NCBI RefSeq assembly: GCF_964340395.1
Contig: NC_135561.1
Location: 15,395,461-15,459,460, forward strand
Length of the DNA stretch: 64,000 nt
DNA from: Glandiceps talaboti
Lineage: Eukaryota > Hemichordata > Enteropneusta > Spengelidae
Direction: 5' to 3'
Position numbers and translations under genes: made by a program
Shown here: piece by piece, positions 1 to 10,591 of the stretch
How the letters are laid out: each line of letters begins with the position of its first letter
How positions within the stretch are numbered: position 1 is the first letter of the stretch
The notes under the pieces: generated by a model
The model's input: the letters and a program-made list of their open reading frames with translations, nothing else
The model's database searches: none
Told to the model about the DNA's origin: nothing

Positions 1-2901
1 TTTGATCGTAAAGTTTCAGCACTTATAGATACAGGTTCCGATGTATCAATAATTTCAGAGTCTTTGTTAAATAATATTCGTAAGTTAAGAAAGTGTAAGC
101 TTTTCAAATCAAATTATAAGATAGTTACTTTGCCAGATGGGCGTACTTTGCCTATTTTAGGATGTCTTAGAATTCCTGTTTTCTTTACTAATCGTGCGAT
201 TACTATGCAAGTCTATGTCCTCAAAGAATTGAAGCAGGATTTAATTATAGGCCATGATTTCTTACGTAGAAATGGAGCCATTATTGATTTTATGAAGCGC
301 AAAGTTACTTTACGTCCATCGTCCCTTATACGCGCGTCTAAGACATATTCTATACCTGCTCGTTCAGAGTGTGTTATATCGGCGCGTGTTCGTGGGGATT
401 ACCCTAACGGTATAGTAGGTCATACTACAAACATAATGTCGCTTGCTCACATTGGTATTGCTACTGCGAGAGTTTTAGGTGCTGTGCAGAATGGGCGCGT
501 TCCGGTTAGACTAGTGAATTGTAAGGATACGCCTGTAAAATTGAGGAGAGGTACTCGTTTAGGTAATTTCAGAATTTTGCCAGATGGTACTGATATCCAT
601 ACTTTTGATACTAATGTTAGTCGCAACGGGCCAGTTGTACGTCCAAATAGGTTAAGTAAACAGGAGTTTTTAAAGGCATTTGATTTTGAAGATTCTACTT
701 TAACCTCAGATCAGGTATTGCAGTTACAACAGGTATTATGGAAAAATAAGGATGCGTTCGTTGATGACACTAACACCTTGGGATATTGTGATATAATTAA
801 GCATAGAATCAATTTAAAACCAGGTAGTAAGACCGTATCTCGCCCTCCATATAAAGCTTCTCCAGATAAGCGTGAGGAAATTAAACGACAAATTGATAAG
901 TTGTTAGACCAGGGTTTGGTAGTTCCCTCTACTTCTCCTTACAGTTCTCCGGTTTTACTAGTACGTAAACCAAATGGTGAATTTCGTATGGTTATAGATT
1001 ATAGGATGATAAATTCTATTACAGAACCCATTGCTTTCCCTCTTCCTGGGATAAAAGATACTTTAGATATCATTGGGAGTAAATGTCCAAAGTATTTTTC
1101 GACCCTAGACCTTAGTTCGGGATTTTGGCAAATAGCTATACATCCTGACGATGTACATAAGACTTCCTTTGTCTCTCATTACGGTAAGTTTGCTTTCAAG
1201 GTGTTACCTATGGGAATGATGAATAGTTCGGCAAGTTTTCAAAACACAATACAGTTCGTTCTAATAAATTTGCTAAACGACTCATGCTGCGCCTACATGG
1301 ACGATATTTTAGCATTCTCAGCAACATTTGAAGATCATTTAATACATATTGATGAAGTTCTTACACGTTTACGCGAAGCCAATTTAAAGTTAGGACCACG
1401 GAAGTGCGTTTTTGGTAGGCGCGAGGTCAAATTTCTAGGTCACCGGGTCAACGAACACGGGGTCATGGCAGATCCTTCTAAATTGGAAGCTGTCAAGAAT
1501 TTCCCCACGCCAAAATCGGTTACAGAATTAAAGTCATTTCTGGGATTGGCAAATTTCTATAGAAAGTTTATTAAGGATTTTGCTAAGATTGCGCATCCAT
1601 TGCATGGTCTATTAAGGAAAGGCGTCGACTTTGTTTGGTCACGTGATTGTGAAATAGCATTTGATACACTAAAGACGGCGTTAATCTCACCTCCTGTACT
1701 AGCGCATCCACGGTTTAATGAGGAATTTATTCTATATACGGACGCGAGTAGTTTTAGTGTAGGTTATGTGTTAGCTCAGATTCAGGAGGGTGTGGAAAAA
1801 CCTATATGCTATGGTGACAGGGCGCTGTCGAAACCACAACAGAATTATACAGTTACGGAAAGGGAATTTCTAGCTTTGATTCACGCTCTCTCGCAGTGTG
1901 AACAGTATTTGCATTCTGTTCATTTTACGGTTATTACAGATCATGCTAACCTTCCCTATTTGATTAAGACTACGGAACCTTCGGGGCGTTTAGCGCGATG
2001 GGTACTCAGAATTCAAGGTTTCGATTTTGATATCGTGCACAGATCGGGCTGCAAAATTCCCCATGCAGATTCATTATCACGTAGGGTTTATGATGACGGA
2101 ATTCATAATTCTGATGTAACTTCTGTTGAAACAGCTCCAGCGGCCTCAAATACACAATGTGTCCAGGTACCTTCTACTGATAAGATAGTGCAAGAATCCA
2201 GCAATAATAAAGGTGACGTTGTTAATACGCAAAGTGTTGACAATGACCCAGTAGTTGACATACCAACCTTGTTTACTATTAGCAATGACAATAGCGTTGA
2301 CGACATGACTTGTTTGACTTTAGATTCCGATGACGATCTAATAGGTGTTAATGACTTGAATGATGACAGAAGGACAGGTGTAATAGCTGATAGGCAAAGA
2401 AACGACAATCATCTAAGACCGCTGATTGACTTTCTTGAATCGGGTGACTTACCGACTGATGATAGACATGCTAAACGCATAGCAAGCATAAGTGCCAATT
2501 ACATGATTATTGACAGAGTTCTGTATCATTTCTGGACGCCTAATAGCAATAAATCTGATAAAGACATACGGCGCCAGCTTGTAGTACCTAAGGATTTACG
2601 ACTTCTGATTTTGCGGAGATTGCATGATGATGTTACAGGTGGACATCTAGGCGTTCTAAAAACGCTGGGTGTCATCAGACAACGTTACTTTTGGGATACA
2701 CTTATTAAAGACGTTCATAAATACGTTAATAGTTGTGTACATTGCCAAATGCGTAAACCGGGGCATAGAATACGCGCTCCTTTATTGCCGATTCCAGTTA
2801 CAGGATTATTTGATAGGATAGCTATTGATTTCTGTGGGCCTTTTCATGTTACTAAATCTGGGAATAGCTATGTTCTTGTTTGCATGGGCGTTTCCTACTA
2901 A
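1..2901 (+). CDS. pol: Gypsy pol, 5' part: protease, RT, RNase H and start of integrase
   Basis: One open frame runs from base 1 to the stop at 2899-2901. The retropepsin motif DTGS is at 28-39. The reverse transcriptase has the catalytic YMDD at 1294-1305 within CAYMDDILAFS. The Gypsy connection motif FLGLANFYRKFI follows. The RNase H carries YTDAS near 1735-1749, an E in TEREFLALIHAL and a D in TDHANLPYL, and then HADSLSR. The integrase zinc finger (H-H-C-C, with CVHCQM) and the first catalytic D (AIDFCGP, near 2824) are present. The frame then stops seven codons after VLVC, where the core should continue. The true start lies upstream of the window; internal TTG or ATG codons are not starts. 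No in-frame stop interrupts protease, RT or RNase H. Confidence 0.93.
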   Translation, partial: FDRKVSALIDTGSDVSIISESLLNNIRKLRKCKLFKSNYKIVTLPDGRTLPILGCLRIPVFFTNRAITMQVYVLKELKQDLIIGHDFLRRNGAIIDFMKRKVTLRPSSLIRASKTYSIPARSECVISARVRGDYPNGIVGHTTNIMSLAHIGIATARVLGAVQNGRVPVRLVNCKDTPVKLRRGTRLGNFRILPDGTDIHTFDTNVSRNGPVVRPNRLSKQEFLKAFDFEDSTLTSDQVLQLQQVLWKNKDAFVDDTNTLGYCDIIKHRINLKPGSKTVSRPPYKASPDKREEIKRQIDKLLDQGLVVPSTSPYSSPVLLVRKPNGEFRMVIDYRMINSITEPIAFPLPGIKDTLDIIGSKCPKYFSTLDLSSGFWQIAIHPDDVHKTSFVSHYGKFAFKVLPMGMMNSSASFQNTIQFVLINLLNDSCCAYMDDILAFSATFEDHLIHIDEVLTRLREANLKLGPRKCVFGRREVKFLGHRVNEHGVMADPSKLEAVKNFPTPKSVTELKSFLGLANFYRKFIKDFAKIAHPLHGLLRKGVDFVWSRDCEIAFDTLKTALISPPVLAHPRFNEEFILYTDASSFSVGYVLAQIQEGVEKPICYGDRALSKPQQNYTVTEREFLALIHALSQCEQYLHSVHFTVITDHANLPYLIKTTEPSGRLARWVLRIQGFDFDIVHRSGCKIPHADSLSRRVYDDGIHNSDVTSVETAPAASNTQCVQVPSTDKIVQESSNNKGDVVNTQSVDNDPVVDIPTLFTISNDNSVDDMTCLTLDSDDDLIGVNDLNDDRRTGVIADRQRNDNHLRPLIDFLESGDLPTDDRHAKRIASISANYMIIDRVLYHFWTPNSNKSDKDIRRQLVVPKDLRLLILRRLHDDVTGGHLGVLKTLGVIRQRYFWDTLIKDVHKYVNSCVHCQMRKPGHRIRAPLLPIPVTGLFDRIAIDFCGPFHVTKSGNSYVLVCMGVSY

Positions 2902-4168
2902 GAATATGACAGCAATTACAGTTGCTAACATCTTATTCGAGCACATATTCACGAATTACGGTTTTCCGAATGTCATCTTATCAGACCAGGGGCCCTGTTT
3001 CAATTCGCAAATAATGCGCGAATTTTGTCGTTTTTTTGACGTTTCCAAGCGTTTTGGAACGGCATATAGGCCTCAAACCCAGGGTATCGTCGAAAAGTTT
3101 AATTCGACGTTACTTGGAATGCTTTCCATGTTTGTTGCCGACCGGGGAGATGACTGGGACTCATACTTAGCGGCAGTTTTGTTCGCGTATAGGGTAGCGC
3201 CACATCATTCCACGGGTGTTTCGCCATTTTCGGTTCTGTTTGGAATGGAGCCACGCCTACCGCTAGACGTTACCTTGCTTCCCGCGGTTAGCAAATCGGC
3301 AAGTATCAATTTTCATCTGAAAGAATTAGCATCAAAACGAAATATTGCAATAAAGATGGCAATGGACAACATTAAAGTCGCACAGGAAAAAATGAAAGAG
3401 CACTATGACAAGAGAGCTGTACAACACGAATTCACAATAGGGGATATAGTTTATTTATATAACCCAGCAGTGAAACCAGGGAGAGCTAGAAAGTTTCACA
3501 AATTTTATAGGGGTCCATATCGAATTGCTGATTTCATACCGCCACTCAATTATCGATTGCGTTACGTTCATTCAGGAAAGTTATATCCTAAATTAGTACA
3601 CCATAACAGACTCAAAAAGGGTTCACTCCGATCTACTTCCTTAGAAGGTAGTACCCCGGATGTCGATCTCGGTGACACAGACACAGACACGGACACGGAA
3701 TCACCACAAAATTCGGGTGGTTTCGTTCCCCCTCGCCGTTCGCAGGCGCCCACGTCACCATCAACAGAAACCGAGAGCACAGAAAGTCGAAATAGCGACT
3801 CGTCTTCTGTGAGCGCAGAAAGTCAAAGTAGCGAGTCGGCTTCTGTAAGCGCTTCGATTCGACATTCGAACGATAATCGATATAGATATCGACGTAGGCG
3901 AAATAAGCCGTCTTCACGAGTACCTATTGATTATGACAGTGATAGTTTAGCAGGAGAAAACGAGCCTGCTGGGGACGATACATATTATCGCATCGATAAG
4001 ATTTTACGCGGACGGCACAAAAACGGTATTTTGGAGTATTTAGTGAAATGGGAGGGGTATCCAAGTTCAGACAATTCATGGATACCGGAATCTTATTTGA
4101 ACGATGAAGCGATTAAATCTTTACGCGATAATCCGGTAGTAATTACAGGTAAACAACGATCTACTTAA
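2885..4168 (+). pseudogene. pol: Gypsy pol, 3' part: integrase core and C-terminal chromodomain, frame-disrupted
   Basis: The integrase core resumes in another frame from about 2885 (WAFPTKNM) and is open to the stop at 4168. It carries the second catalytic D in LSDQGPCFNS and the glutamate in QGIVEKFN with exactly 35 residues between them, which is the DD35E spacing. A conserved C-terminal integrase region (HYDKRA, then the GPYRI strand) follows. A low-complexity Ser/Asp/Glu-rich linker leads to a chromodomain near 3980-4130 (YRIDKIL, EYLVKWEGY, NSWIPE). Chromodomains in Gypsy integrases are thought to steer integration to marked chromatin. Compared with intact relatives a handful of residues between VLVC and WAFPTK is missing, so a short deletion rather than a single-base slip is likely. 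Confidence 0.88.
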
Positions 4169-4202
4169 TAGTTAGCACGGCTTCAGAACGGGTTCACTTA
4201 GT

Positions 4203-5214
4203 TTGTTTAAGGGATTTATATTTGTTTTCACCAAGCCCTATAACAGTCGCTCGCACATTTTAATGTCCACTTATTATTATTTTGAGTCATTAGATGCTAA
4301 TTGCCAGCCTAATAAGACAATTACTTATGAACATATTTTAAATGTTCCAGTTTTATCTACGTTGTATAACAAGGAATTTGACACAGCACTGTTTGACTAT
4401 ACTTTCAATGACACTCTAACTATGCAACTACCTCAAGTTAAGTTGTTCACAGAAAGTTGGAATAAGTCTTTGTTCAGGGATAATAATTAATAGATTAAAA
4501 TTGGAATTGAATAGGGTTTCACAGGTATTGAGAAACCATTCCGATATATACTTAACTCCCATGGATGAATTTAGTAATTATGTGGATAGTACCTTAGTTA
4601 AGGGTGATTCTTGGTTTGATTGGTTCGATATTCCAGGATATGTTAGTGTCATCTTCAACGCTATAACCATTTCAGCTGTGATATACTTATTTTTTAGGGT
4701 TAGACAGCTTTCTATAACTCTTGCGATTTTGAGTGCCAGTCCTATACGTGCACAAAATATACCGTGGGATTCAGTTGGCTCCGTGTTGACGACAGAAGCC
4801 GGCACTGTTGTTAGCGGTGGAACCAGCGATATCCTACTTAATGCTATTGCGGTAGTTGGACTGGGACTTATTGTCGTATTGTGTTATAAGTGTAGCTTTA
4901 AATGTTTTAGATTTTGGAAGAAATGTTTTTGTCCAGTTAAAGTACCTATAGACGCAAAACTTTTGTTCTTGACTAATTCTAAGGGGTGTCAAACTGACTT
5001 TGGTACACAGGCTGATAGCGATTGTTTAGATATGCGCGAAATTATTATAGAGCCGCTCTGCGAAGATAGTTTGCTTGCTATGAATACAAGTAGCAGCGTG
5101 GTGGTAGCCGATGTTCATTCAGACATCCCCGACACGCCCCTTATTCGCCCTGCTATTGTTGCTAGTGTTGCGGCCTCCCCTGTAAAAGATACTCCCTCAT
5201 GGTCATTATTTTAG
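4203..5214 (+). pseudogene. Gypsy third ORF, membrane-protein (env-like position), frame-disrupted
   Basis: Two overlapping open segments lie between pol and the 3' LTR, the position where env sits in errantivirus-type elements. The first (to the stop at 4488-4490) has its first ATG near 4262. The second is open upstream into the first (back past 4462) and runs to 5214, with its first ATG at 4561. The second segment has two hydrophobic stretches, about residues 45-64 and 112-133 from 4501, the latter followed by a Cys/Lys-rich run typical of the cytosolic side of a membrane. The overlap of the two frames around 4462-4500 suggests one original ORF with a frameshift. I recognise no named envelope family, fusion peptide or furin site. 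Whether it was an envelope or another membrane protein is open. Confidence 0.6.
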
Positions 5215-5897
5215 GTCTTGCTTCGCTGACATTGAATTTTGGATTTCTTTTTGGATATTGACTACGATATTTGACTACGGACTTGACTTGCATTCTAATT
5301 GCAGGAATGCTATAACTTACTGTACTTTTGTAGAACAATCCGTTGCATATATGATTTACAATTATTTTCATTTGATTGTGTATTTACTTTTATTTTACGG
5401 GTATTGAATGCATGTTTTGAGACGAACATTTGGAGTTTTATCATGTTTCACGACTTATACTGTCGTCTGTTAGATTTTGTGTTCGTGACATTTTGTTTTC
5501 TTGATATTTTATATATATATTTACAGGACTGATCGCTACTGTCAATTACGGTATTCCATAATCAATATTTATATTATACTACTTCAAGTGCTATGTTTAC
5601 TTTCATGTTTATTCAAGATATATATCAAAGTTACTATGCTATTTTAATCACTTCTTTGATTTCATAATTGGTTTACATTGTAATTTATTCTATGTATACA
5701 TGTATTTATCTCATATATATTTATATACTCTGTATTTAACATTCCTTGAGACGATTTTACCTGATTACCGATTACATATTGTATCTATGCAACGGTGTTA
5801 CTTAGTTGTTATATAAGGAAAAACAAATTTACAAGAAAGCTTTGGCTATGCCACTCGTCATGTTTCTCCAGTTCTGAAGTCGCGGGTCGCTCCTTTA
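5215..5897 (+). other. Noncoding spacer between third ORF and 3' LTR
   Basis: AT-rich sequence with no supported coding frame. Internal noncoding spacers of several hundred bases before the 3' LTR are common in Gypsy elements. Confidence 0.5.
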
Positions 5898-5913
5898 GGA
5901 AAACGGGGGGTGG
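5898..5913 (+). other. Polypurine tract of the retrotransposon
   Basis: The purine-rich GGAAAACGGGGGGTGG lies immediately before the TGTTACG start of the LTR. This is the expected site for plus-strand DNA priming, and it fixes the LTR boundary. Confidence 0.8.
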
Positions 5914-6360
5914 TGTTACGATCCAAAATATCGTATTTCGGAATTATGGGAATAAATTCTACTTTTCGGCATTGTAGGCCATAGGTCAGAAATAGACTGG
6001 CGATGACGGAGCTGGGCAAACATGATGTAACTGAAATTCACATGGTTGGTTAGAGAAAAGTGCGTAATAACTTTTATGATGGCATGATCTTAGGGTGTGA
6101 CTTGCTATTTATATAGTCGTTGTGTAAATTCCATTGTATTCGAAGTATACTTAAGATGAGAATAAAATATCCAGAATCAGAGGAGAGGAGACGAGAGAGA
6201 CTCGGGTAGGTGATTCTGGCAAGCCGAAATATCTTCTCAGTTGTGACTAATTCCCGACTTGGACCTGAACGATCCCGTACGAGAGTATGAGAGTGTGAGT
6301 GCTAGAGTGTAACGTCTGAACTATCCATACTTATACCGTTCAACTCTACGACTCCCAACA
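5914..6360 (+). repeat. 3' LTR of the Gypsy element
   Basis: The start TGTT at 5914 and the candidate end AACA at 6360 form short inverted ends (TGTTACG ... CCCAACA), giving a 447-bp LTR. A TATA-like tatttatata is at about 6106-6115 and an AATAAA polyadenylation signal at 6161-6166, consistent with U3-R order. The left boundary is secure because of the polypurine tract. The right boundary is inferred from the terminal inverted tetranucleotide only, since the 5' LTR is not available. Confidence 0.72.
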
Positions 6361-6871
6361 GTAGACATTACCTCATTTACGTTCAAAATCTCCGTTTTAT
6401 AACTTTAATAGCCTTGAGGAGCGCTCTGTGCCAAATTCTTTGCCGTTTACGTTCAGACAGCGTCATCGTAGACGCAAATAAACAACGCTACGCACGTATA
6501 CTACTACAGTACATGTGACTCGGTGTCGACGTGTCTCGAAAGTTCACGAAGGATCGAGCCGTGATAAGCCGATCGTTAGAGTGTGGTTGCCACACTCAAT
6601 TTATAGGACCTTAACCCTAATAATATAATCTAGTATGTGAAGAGGACGTTGTCAAAATCCACCAACGCGAAAGTTCCGTCTGGTAATTGGAGACCCATAA
6701 TCATACAATTCAGGTGTATAACAATGTTCATGCCATAACAAATCGCTGTCGTTTAATTATTGAATCGTGTCGGTGGGTCATCACTTGGTCGTTACAGACA
6801 ATTTCGAAAAGACAGTCACAGCGAACCGACTTAATTTTTTTGGTTAAATTCCGTATTTATTTGTATTACAG
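6361..6871. other. Unassigned sequence, probably intron of the TGF-beta-like gene
   Basis: There is no supported coding frame between the LTR and the exon acceptor at 6871. It ends in a pyrimidine-rich stretch and TTACAG, so it most likely belongs to the intron upstream of the propeptide exon. Confidence 0.5.
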
Positions 6872-8540
6872 CTTCGAATGATAGTAGAGACGTATCCTTC
6901 CCCATCGACCGAAATACATCAACGGAACGTGGTCTTTTGTCAGCAAAACTGCATGTCATCATTAAACCTGAAGATATGAATGAGGTGCAGCCTCTAGAAT
7001 TCTCGGTGAAGTTTGGCAAGGACAATCTCATGAAACTTGCATCGAGTAACACAACCGAAAAGATGACACTAGAGTTGGATGTAACGACAGTAGTAAGGAG
7101 CTCCTTAGAAGAACTAGGTTCGGATACGTTAGATTTTGCTATCAGTGTGACCAGGAAGTTTATTGCTTTCCTAGCTTTATCTCAACAAGGGGATGAAGAA
7201 TACAATCTTATGGCAAATATGATGCGCAAAGTACAGAGCCAGCTTCTTGATCGTCACCATGGAGACCATTCCACGATTTTCAGACGGGAAGTTACAAGGG
7301 AGGAGGTTTGCCAACAACGTAGATTAAGGGTGAAATTCAAAGACCTCGGATACAGTCAGATACTAGCTCCCCATGGTGAGATCACATTCAGTATTAAATT
7401 TGTGTGTTATATCATAATAATGTGTGTGATTTGTTGTGATCGACACTGCAGGTGGGTGGGTGGATGGGTTGTTGGATGAGTGGATGTACGGATGGGTTGT
7501 TGGGTGGATGAATGAATGAATGAATGAATGGATGGATGGGTTATTGAGGATGGATCAGGATGGACGGATGGATGGAAGGATAGATGAATGGATCTGAGTG
7601 GATGGATCAGGATGGATGGATGAATGGGTGGGTGGGTGAGTGGATGGATCAGGATGGATGGATGGATGGATGAATGAATGGGTGGGTGGGTGGGTGGATA
7701 GATCAGGATGGGTGGATACATGGTTGGAAGGATCAAGAATGATGGATGAACGGGTGGATGGATGAATGGGTGGGTGGACCAGGATGGATGATCAAATGGG
7801 TGGGTGGATGGATCGGGATGGATGGATGGATGGATGAATGGAAGGATGGATGGATGGATGGATAGATGGACAAATGGGTCGGTGGGTTGATGGATCAGGA
7901 TGGATGAATGAATGGTTGGATGGATGGGTGGGTGGATGGACGAATGGGTGGGTTGATAGATCAGGATGGATGGATGAATGGTTGGGGGAGTGGGTGGATC
8001 AGTATTGATGGATGAATGGGTTGGTGGATGGATCAGGAGGGATGGATGAATGGGTGGAGGAATGGATGGATCAGTATTGATGGATGAATATGTGGATGGA
8101 TTGATGAATGGGTGGGTGGGTGGATGGAGTTTGAGAAAATGGTGATACACAGACAGACAGACAGACTTTTTATCCCTAATGTACAACCTTCCTTATGGAG
8201 GTAAAAACATTACAGCAAAACACTTAATAGTGATGAGATACCCAAGATGAATCTCATAATATCAACTTCACAAACTGTTTATTTGTTTGCAGGTTTTATT
8301 ACAAGCAGTTGTCATGGCATGTGTCCTTTTCCACTGGATGGCTATTTGAATGGCACTGGGCTTCCTGTCACTCAGTCCAATCTGAATGCTGGCAACATCG
8401 ACCTTGAGGGCGCTAGGGTACCAAACCCTAGTTGTGTACCAGATGTTATGTCTACCTTGTCTGTGATGATGTTGAAAGGCACAACACTCGCAGTGACACA
8501 TATTCCCAATATGATTGTTAAGTCTTGTGCTTGTCGTTGA
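6872..8540 (+). CDS. TGF-beta/BMP-family ligand, last two exons (5' exons outside window or not found)
   Basis: Exon 6872-7375 has acceptor TTACAG and donor ATG|GTGAGA. It encodes the end of a propeptide, including the conserved [15 protein letters not shown] stretch, and the start of the mature cystine-knot domain ([15 protein letters not shown]). It ends phase 1 and joins exon 8293-8540 (acceptor TTTGCAG) in phase to give [31 protein letters not shown] and the terminal SCACR followed by TGA. The CHGMCPFPL motif and CXCX end are diagnostic of secreted TGF-beta ligands and point to the BMP side. Two oddities: the usual CC pair is SC, removing the interchain-disulfide cysteine, and no RXXR furin site is visible before the first knot cysteine (only FRR). 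The tryptophans usual near DLGW are also absent. The orthology group is not assigned. Six of seven canonical cysteines are present, so the knot itself should form. Confidence 0.9.
7376..8292 (+). other. Intron of the TGF-beta-like gene
   Basis: A GT-AG intron (GTGAGA ... TTTGCAG) splits the mature domain shortly after its first cysteine. Almost all of it is tandem repeat, followed near 8195-8212 by CTTATGGAGGTAAAAAC. That is the reverse complement of the left end of the repeat inserted at 18104. Confidence 0.85.
7450..8135 (+). repeat. Degenerate GGAT/GGTG minisatellite
   Basis: About 690 bp of GGATGGATGAATGGGTGG-like units with interspersed GGATCAGGAT blocks. All substitutions keep a four-base register, so a long His/Pro/Ser/Ile open frame appears on the minus strand; that frame is an artefact of the repeat. 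Confidence 0.95.
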
Positions 8541-8588
8541 TAAATGTTTAGAATATCAAATACAGTCAATTGTAAAATACCATGCGGC

Positions 8589-8930
8589 TTGATACGACCA
8601 GGTAGAAACCAACAAGAAACTGCATATGCCACACTTCAATAGCAAGATCGCATTTTTTGCTACATTTAGTCTAAATGAAAAAAAACCCAATGAAATGTAT
8701 TACAACTCCATGCAGACATTCGGGCGTCAATGTTTTTCTCAGTATCAAACACCCTGTGAAGGGCGCGAAAAATTTCCTTTGAGGTGTTCATTTGATGTCT
8801 GTAATGGTGGCATGTGTAGTTCATTTCACTTACTAGACAAAAAGTAGCAAGAAACTGTACTCATTCAATCTTGCTATCTAAAAGTGTAGCATGTCCAGTT
8901 TCTTTTTGATTTCTGTGTGGTTGTATTAAA
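8589..8930 (+). mobile_element. MITE, family with TTGATAC(A/G)ACCA inverted ends, copy 1
   Basis: It starts TTGATACGACCAGG and ends GGTTGTATTAA, an imperfect terminal inverted repeat. Its interior (GAAACCAACAAGAAACTGCA, ACATTCGGGCG, AGTATCAAACACCC) matches the element at 42848-43117 over its whole length. It has no coding capacity, and lies just after the TGF-beta-like stop codon. Confidence 0.75.
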
Positions 8931-9787
8931 CAGAAAAGCTGCACTGTATTTTGAAATTGACTGTACTACCAAGGGTTGTTCCCATGCATGGCTCATATTT
9001 TTTACTTTTTAATTCCACGATTAATGCTTTTTGGTAATTGGGCAATATCTTCAGTATGTACGTTTTAAATTCTTCAAAGTGTGATGGTGCGTTGTGGTGT
9101 TGGCATTGAGTAATCATGACATTTAGTTTTAGCACGTTTAGTATTAAAGTTTACGTAAAGACGTATACAATAATATGAAGATTCTCCTTTGTGCGTGACC
9201 CAATCAATACACAGAAGTTTCACACTACAACGGAAATCATGAACTCTAAAACAAAACGTCTTCTGATATTTGTCACCCCAGACGATTGACGAAACGCTGT
9301 TTGTAAGATTTTTGTCTAGCCAGACGATAAAATGTAGCAAAGTTAATGAGATTTTTGTAGGGCCAATCGACGGTTTGATTCAGGGTTTTATGATTTTTGT
9401 TGTAAATCAGTGCATAGAAATTTAGTTGGAGAGAGACATCTATAGCCAGTGCTGTTGCTCTGTACTGTATACAGATTTCAAACTTTTTATCGCAAATAAA
9501 ACACAATTGTTATGACTGTAAGCAATTAATTTTTTCTCAGGTTTTGTTTTTCTTTTGCTAAGACCGTGACGAATGTGCCACCTTAAACATCTAACTTTTG
9601 ATTTCTAAGTTATAGTCATAATGGAGTACATGGATAGAAATATCAAAAGTATAACTTGGCTTACACGGTCAAATTAAGGTAAAGCAAGGTACATGTATGC
9701 GTACAGACACCTACAATTTTCAGCATTAAATAAAATAAAAATCGCGTCGTCGTATCATATTAGACAAACTGTCCTGACCAGAAACAG

Positions 9788-10060
9788 TAGCCCCATCTAC
9801 ACGGCACTAAAAATCCTACCTGAGGTAGGATTCGGGATAGTTTGAAGCCCGTGTAGATGCAAACGCGTCCTGAAACCGTCCTGACTTAGGGCTCCTTTGA
9901 GAGGTTTCCTGAAACCCTCCTGACTTCGTCCTATGTACTGTCAGGACGGAACGCGCGACATCTACGTTGTAGCCTTACTACGTGTAGACACAAACCTATC
10001 CTACCTCAGGTAGGACTTGGGACTGCCTCAGGTAGGACGACCTACGTGTAGATTGGGCTA
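9788..10060. mobile_element. Foldback MITE with TAGCCC(C/A)ATCTACACG ends
   Basis: The left end TAGCCCCATCTACACG and the reverse complement of the right end (TAGCCCAATCTACACG) form inverted termini about 270 bp apart. The inside is built from repeated palindromic CCTACCTGAGGTAGG-type and CCTGA-rich blocks, so the whole unit can fold on itself. No ORF. Confidence 0.7.
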
Positions 10061-10591
10061 GTTCTTTTTGGTCTTATCACGCTTTCTTTAAAAATGAAAG
10101 ATAAAATAATGAAGTAATCTCACAAACACCACAATACTTCAAATTATTTGAAATAAGTCAATCATGTCGTAGATACATAAGCTTTTACAAGTGTACAACA
10201 TGTTATTGATGAGATGACCTCGTACGTGTTAAACGTGTATTTTTAGTTAACATTCGGGTAAAAGAATAATCAATTCCACTGTCTACATAAAATATTAAAC
10301 TGGATGACGTCACTGTTGGCAAATGTTGTCTGATGAACTGTTAATCATTATACATATCCTGAGTGTGTACATGAAAATTTCTATGATAACAGAATCAAAG
10401 TCATTGAATGTCAACATGGCCGCGGTGTTTTGAACTGAGTATGGACAGCAGGTTGTAATAGCTGAGACGAAGACTGTGTTAACACTATAGTAATGCGATT
10501 TTGGGGTGGATCGTTGTATGTCAGTAAAACTAACTTTACTTCATGGACCCATGCTGTCACTTAAGGTATTCAAATAAATACATGTTATTAG

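Larger units (their letters stand above)
1..6360 (+). mobile_element. Ty3/Gypsy LTR retrotransposon with chromodomain and a third ORF, 5' part outside window
   Basis: The element is cut by the left window edge: the frame is already open at base 1, inside the protease. Domain order is protease, reverse transcriptase, RNase H, integrase and chromodomain, which is the Ty3/Gypsy order. An additional ORF with two hydrophobic segments follows, then a noncoding stretch, a polypurine tract and a 3' LTR beginning TGTTACG. The 5' LTR, primer-binding site and gag are not in the window, so LTR divergence and target-site duplication cannot be assessed. The five bases after the LTR are GTAGA. The reading frame is broken within integrase and again within the third ORF, so this copy is not autonomous. 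It is in the same orientation as the TGF-beta-like gene that follows and may lie in one of that gene's introns. Confidence 0.93.

Noticed and set aside
7407-8186. A 259-codon minus-strand frame of His/Pro/Ser/Ile
   Set aside because: It is a reading of the GGAT minisatellite within the TGF-beta-like intron and has no domain.
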